In this document: one piece after another, positions 6,921 through 7,215 of the stretch | Layout of the letters: every line of letters starts with the position of its first letter | Numbering within the stretch: the first letter of the stretch is position 1 | Source of the DNA: Truepera sp. | GTDB lineage: Bacteria > Deinococcota > Deinococci > Deinococcales > Trueperaceae | DNA length: 7,215 bases | Assembly: GCA_018333775.1 (NCBI GenBank) | Contig: JAGXSO010000099.1 | Location: 1-7,215 of the forward strand | Reading direction: 5' to 3' | Notes under the pieces: model-generated | What the model saw: only the letters and a program-made list of their open reading frames with translations | Told to the model about the DNA's origin: nothing | Database searches by the model: none | Translations under genes and position numbers: made by a program

Positions 6921-7215
6921 CTAGCGCCTTGAGTGCCCGACATTAACGTGGCAGCTGATGCACGCTAAGTCATCAGGGTTATGGCGGTCGGCAGTGATCA
7001 GCATGGTGCTGACCATCGGCTCGTGGCAGTGCAAGCAGTTATTGATAGCGACGTGGCGGCCGCGCTCGCCGATCACAATATTCTCGGGGAAGTCCCCGGT
7101 GGTGAACTTCACCGAGTGGTTCCAGCCGCTTAGCGCTTTGGTATACCACCTGTTGACAAAATCGTCCTGCGGCGCGTGGCAGTCGTTGCACACCACGTTG
7201 CGGTGGGTCGAGTGC
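6921..7215 (-). CDS. nrfH: Cytochrome c nitrite reductase small subunit, NapC/NirT-type quinol dehydrogenase (partial, N-terminus outside window)
   Basis: NrfH takes electrons from menaquinol in the membrane and passes them to NrfA. The frame is open to the window end, with 97 residues visible (HSTHRNVVCNDCHAP...), so an in-frame GTG at 7196 is not the start. Three CxxCH motifs are seen: CNDCH (9-13), CLHCH (60-64) and CISCH (84-88). They correspond to hemes 2-4 of the tetraheme family. The N-terminal membrane helix and the first heme must lie upstream. The end HVNVGHSRR fits the C-terminal 'CxSCHxxVGH' of NrfH and related NapC-family proteins. The TAG at 6923-6921 is followed by nrfA after 13 bp, with the nrfA ribosome site in the gap. 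The nrfHA order without nrfBCD is the two-subunit type known from Wolinella and Desulfovibrio rather than the E. coli type. Confidence 0.94.
   Translation of the reverse strand, partial: HSTHRNVVCNDCHAPQDDFVNRWYTKALSGWNHSVKFTTGDFPENIVIGERGRHVAINNCLHCHEPMVSTMLITADRHNPDDLACISCHVNVGHSRR

Noticed and set aside
6908..6943. Twelve extra N-terminal codons for nrfA
   Set aside because: They overlap nrfH and cover the nrfA ribosome site. The ATG at 6907 has GGAGG at 4 nt.

Overview
The window comes from a moderately GC-rich bacterium, most probably a member of the Deinococcota (Deinococcus-Thermus, perhaps Truepera-like). The main reason is the housekeeping sigma factor at 3191-4513. Its regions 2-4 read almost like Thermus SigA, it has the short (~440 aa) architecture, and it ends in [11 protein letters not shown] possible leaderless promoter in front of pncA and Shine-Dalgarno sites only 4 nt from several starts fit but do not prove this.

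Layout from left to right. (1) 1-405 (+) is the C-terminal end of a membrane protein cut by the window edge, probably of the VWA/glutamine-amidotransferase-like type. (2) 371-2517 (-) is a two-gene NAD-salvage operon. A nicotinamidase (pncA) makes nicotinate, and a nicotinate phosphoribosyltransferase (pncB) turns it into nicotinate mononucleotide. The genes are coupled by a stop/start overlap, and pncB runs 35 bp into the end of the convergent gene at a strong hairpin. (3) 2705-2982 (+) is a wrecked HicBA toxin-antitoxin locus. The first ~51 codons of a hicB antitoxin are joined, out of frame, to the last ~41 codons of a hicA toxin. This pair is easy to miss because the hicB piece is short and the hicA piece has no start. 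(4) 3191-4513 (+) is rpoD/sigA, with a ~160-nt 5' leader and a hairpin terminator.

(5) 4624-7215 (-) is a respiratory operon in the order nrfH (cut by the window end), nrfA, then a secreted six-bladed NHL beta-propeller. NrfH is the membrane quinol dehydrogenase that feeds electrons to NrfA, the pentaheme ammonia-forming nitrite reductase, so the organism is predicted to reduce nitrite to ammonium outside the cytoplasmic membrane. NrfA has CxxCH at its first (active-site) heme instead of the more usual CxxCK. The NHL protein, built from exactly periodic 48-residue units, starts 7 bp after nrfA, and its link to nitrite reduction is not an established part of Nrf systems.

The most noteworthy items are the deletion-fused hicBA scar, the CxxCH NrfA, and the co-transcribed NHL propeller with recently homogenised 144-bp repeats. 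I do not see a complete novel defence or mobile system. No stretch over 300 bases lacks a gene. The two longer gaps (2518-2704 and 2983-3190) hold promoter candidates and the rpoD leader.
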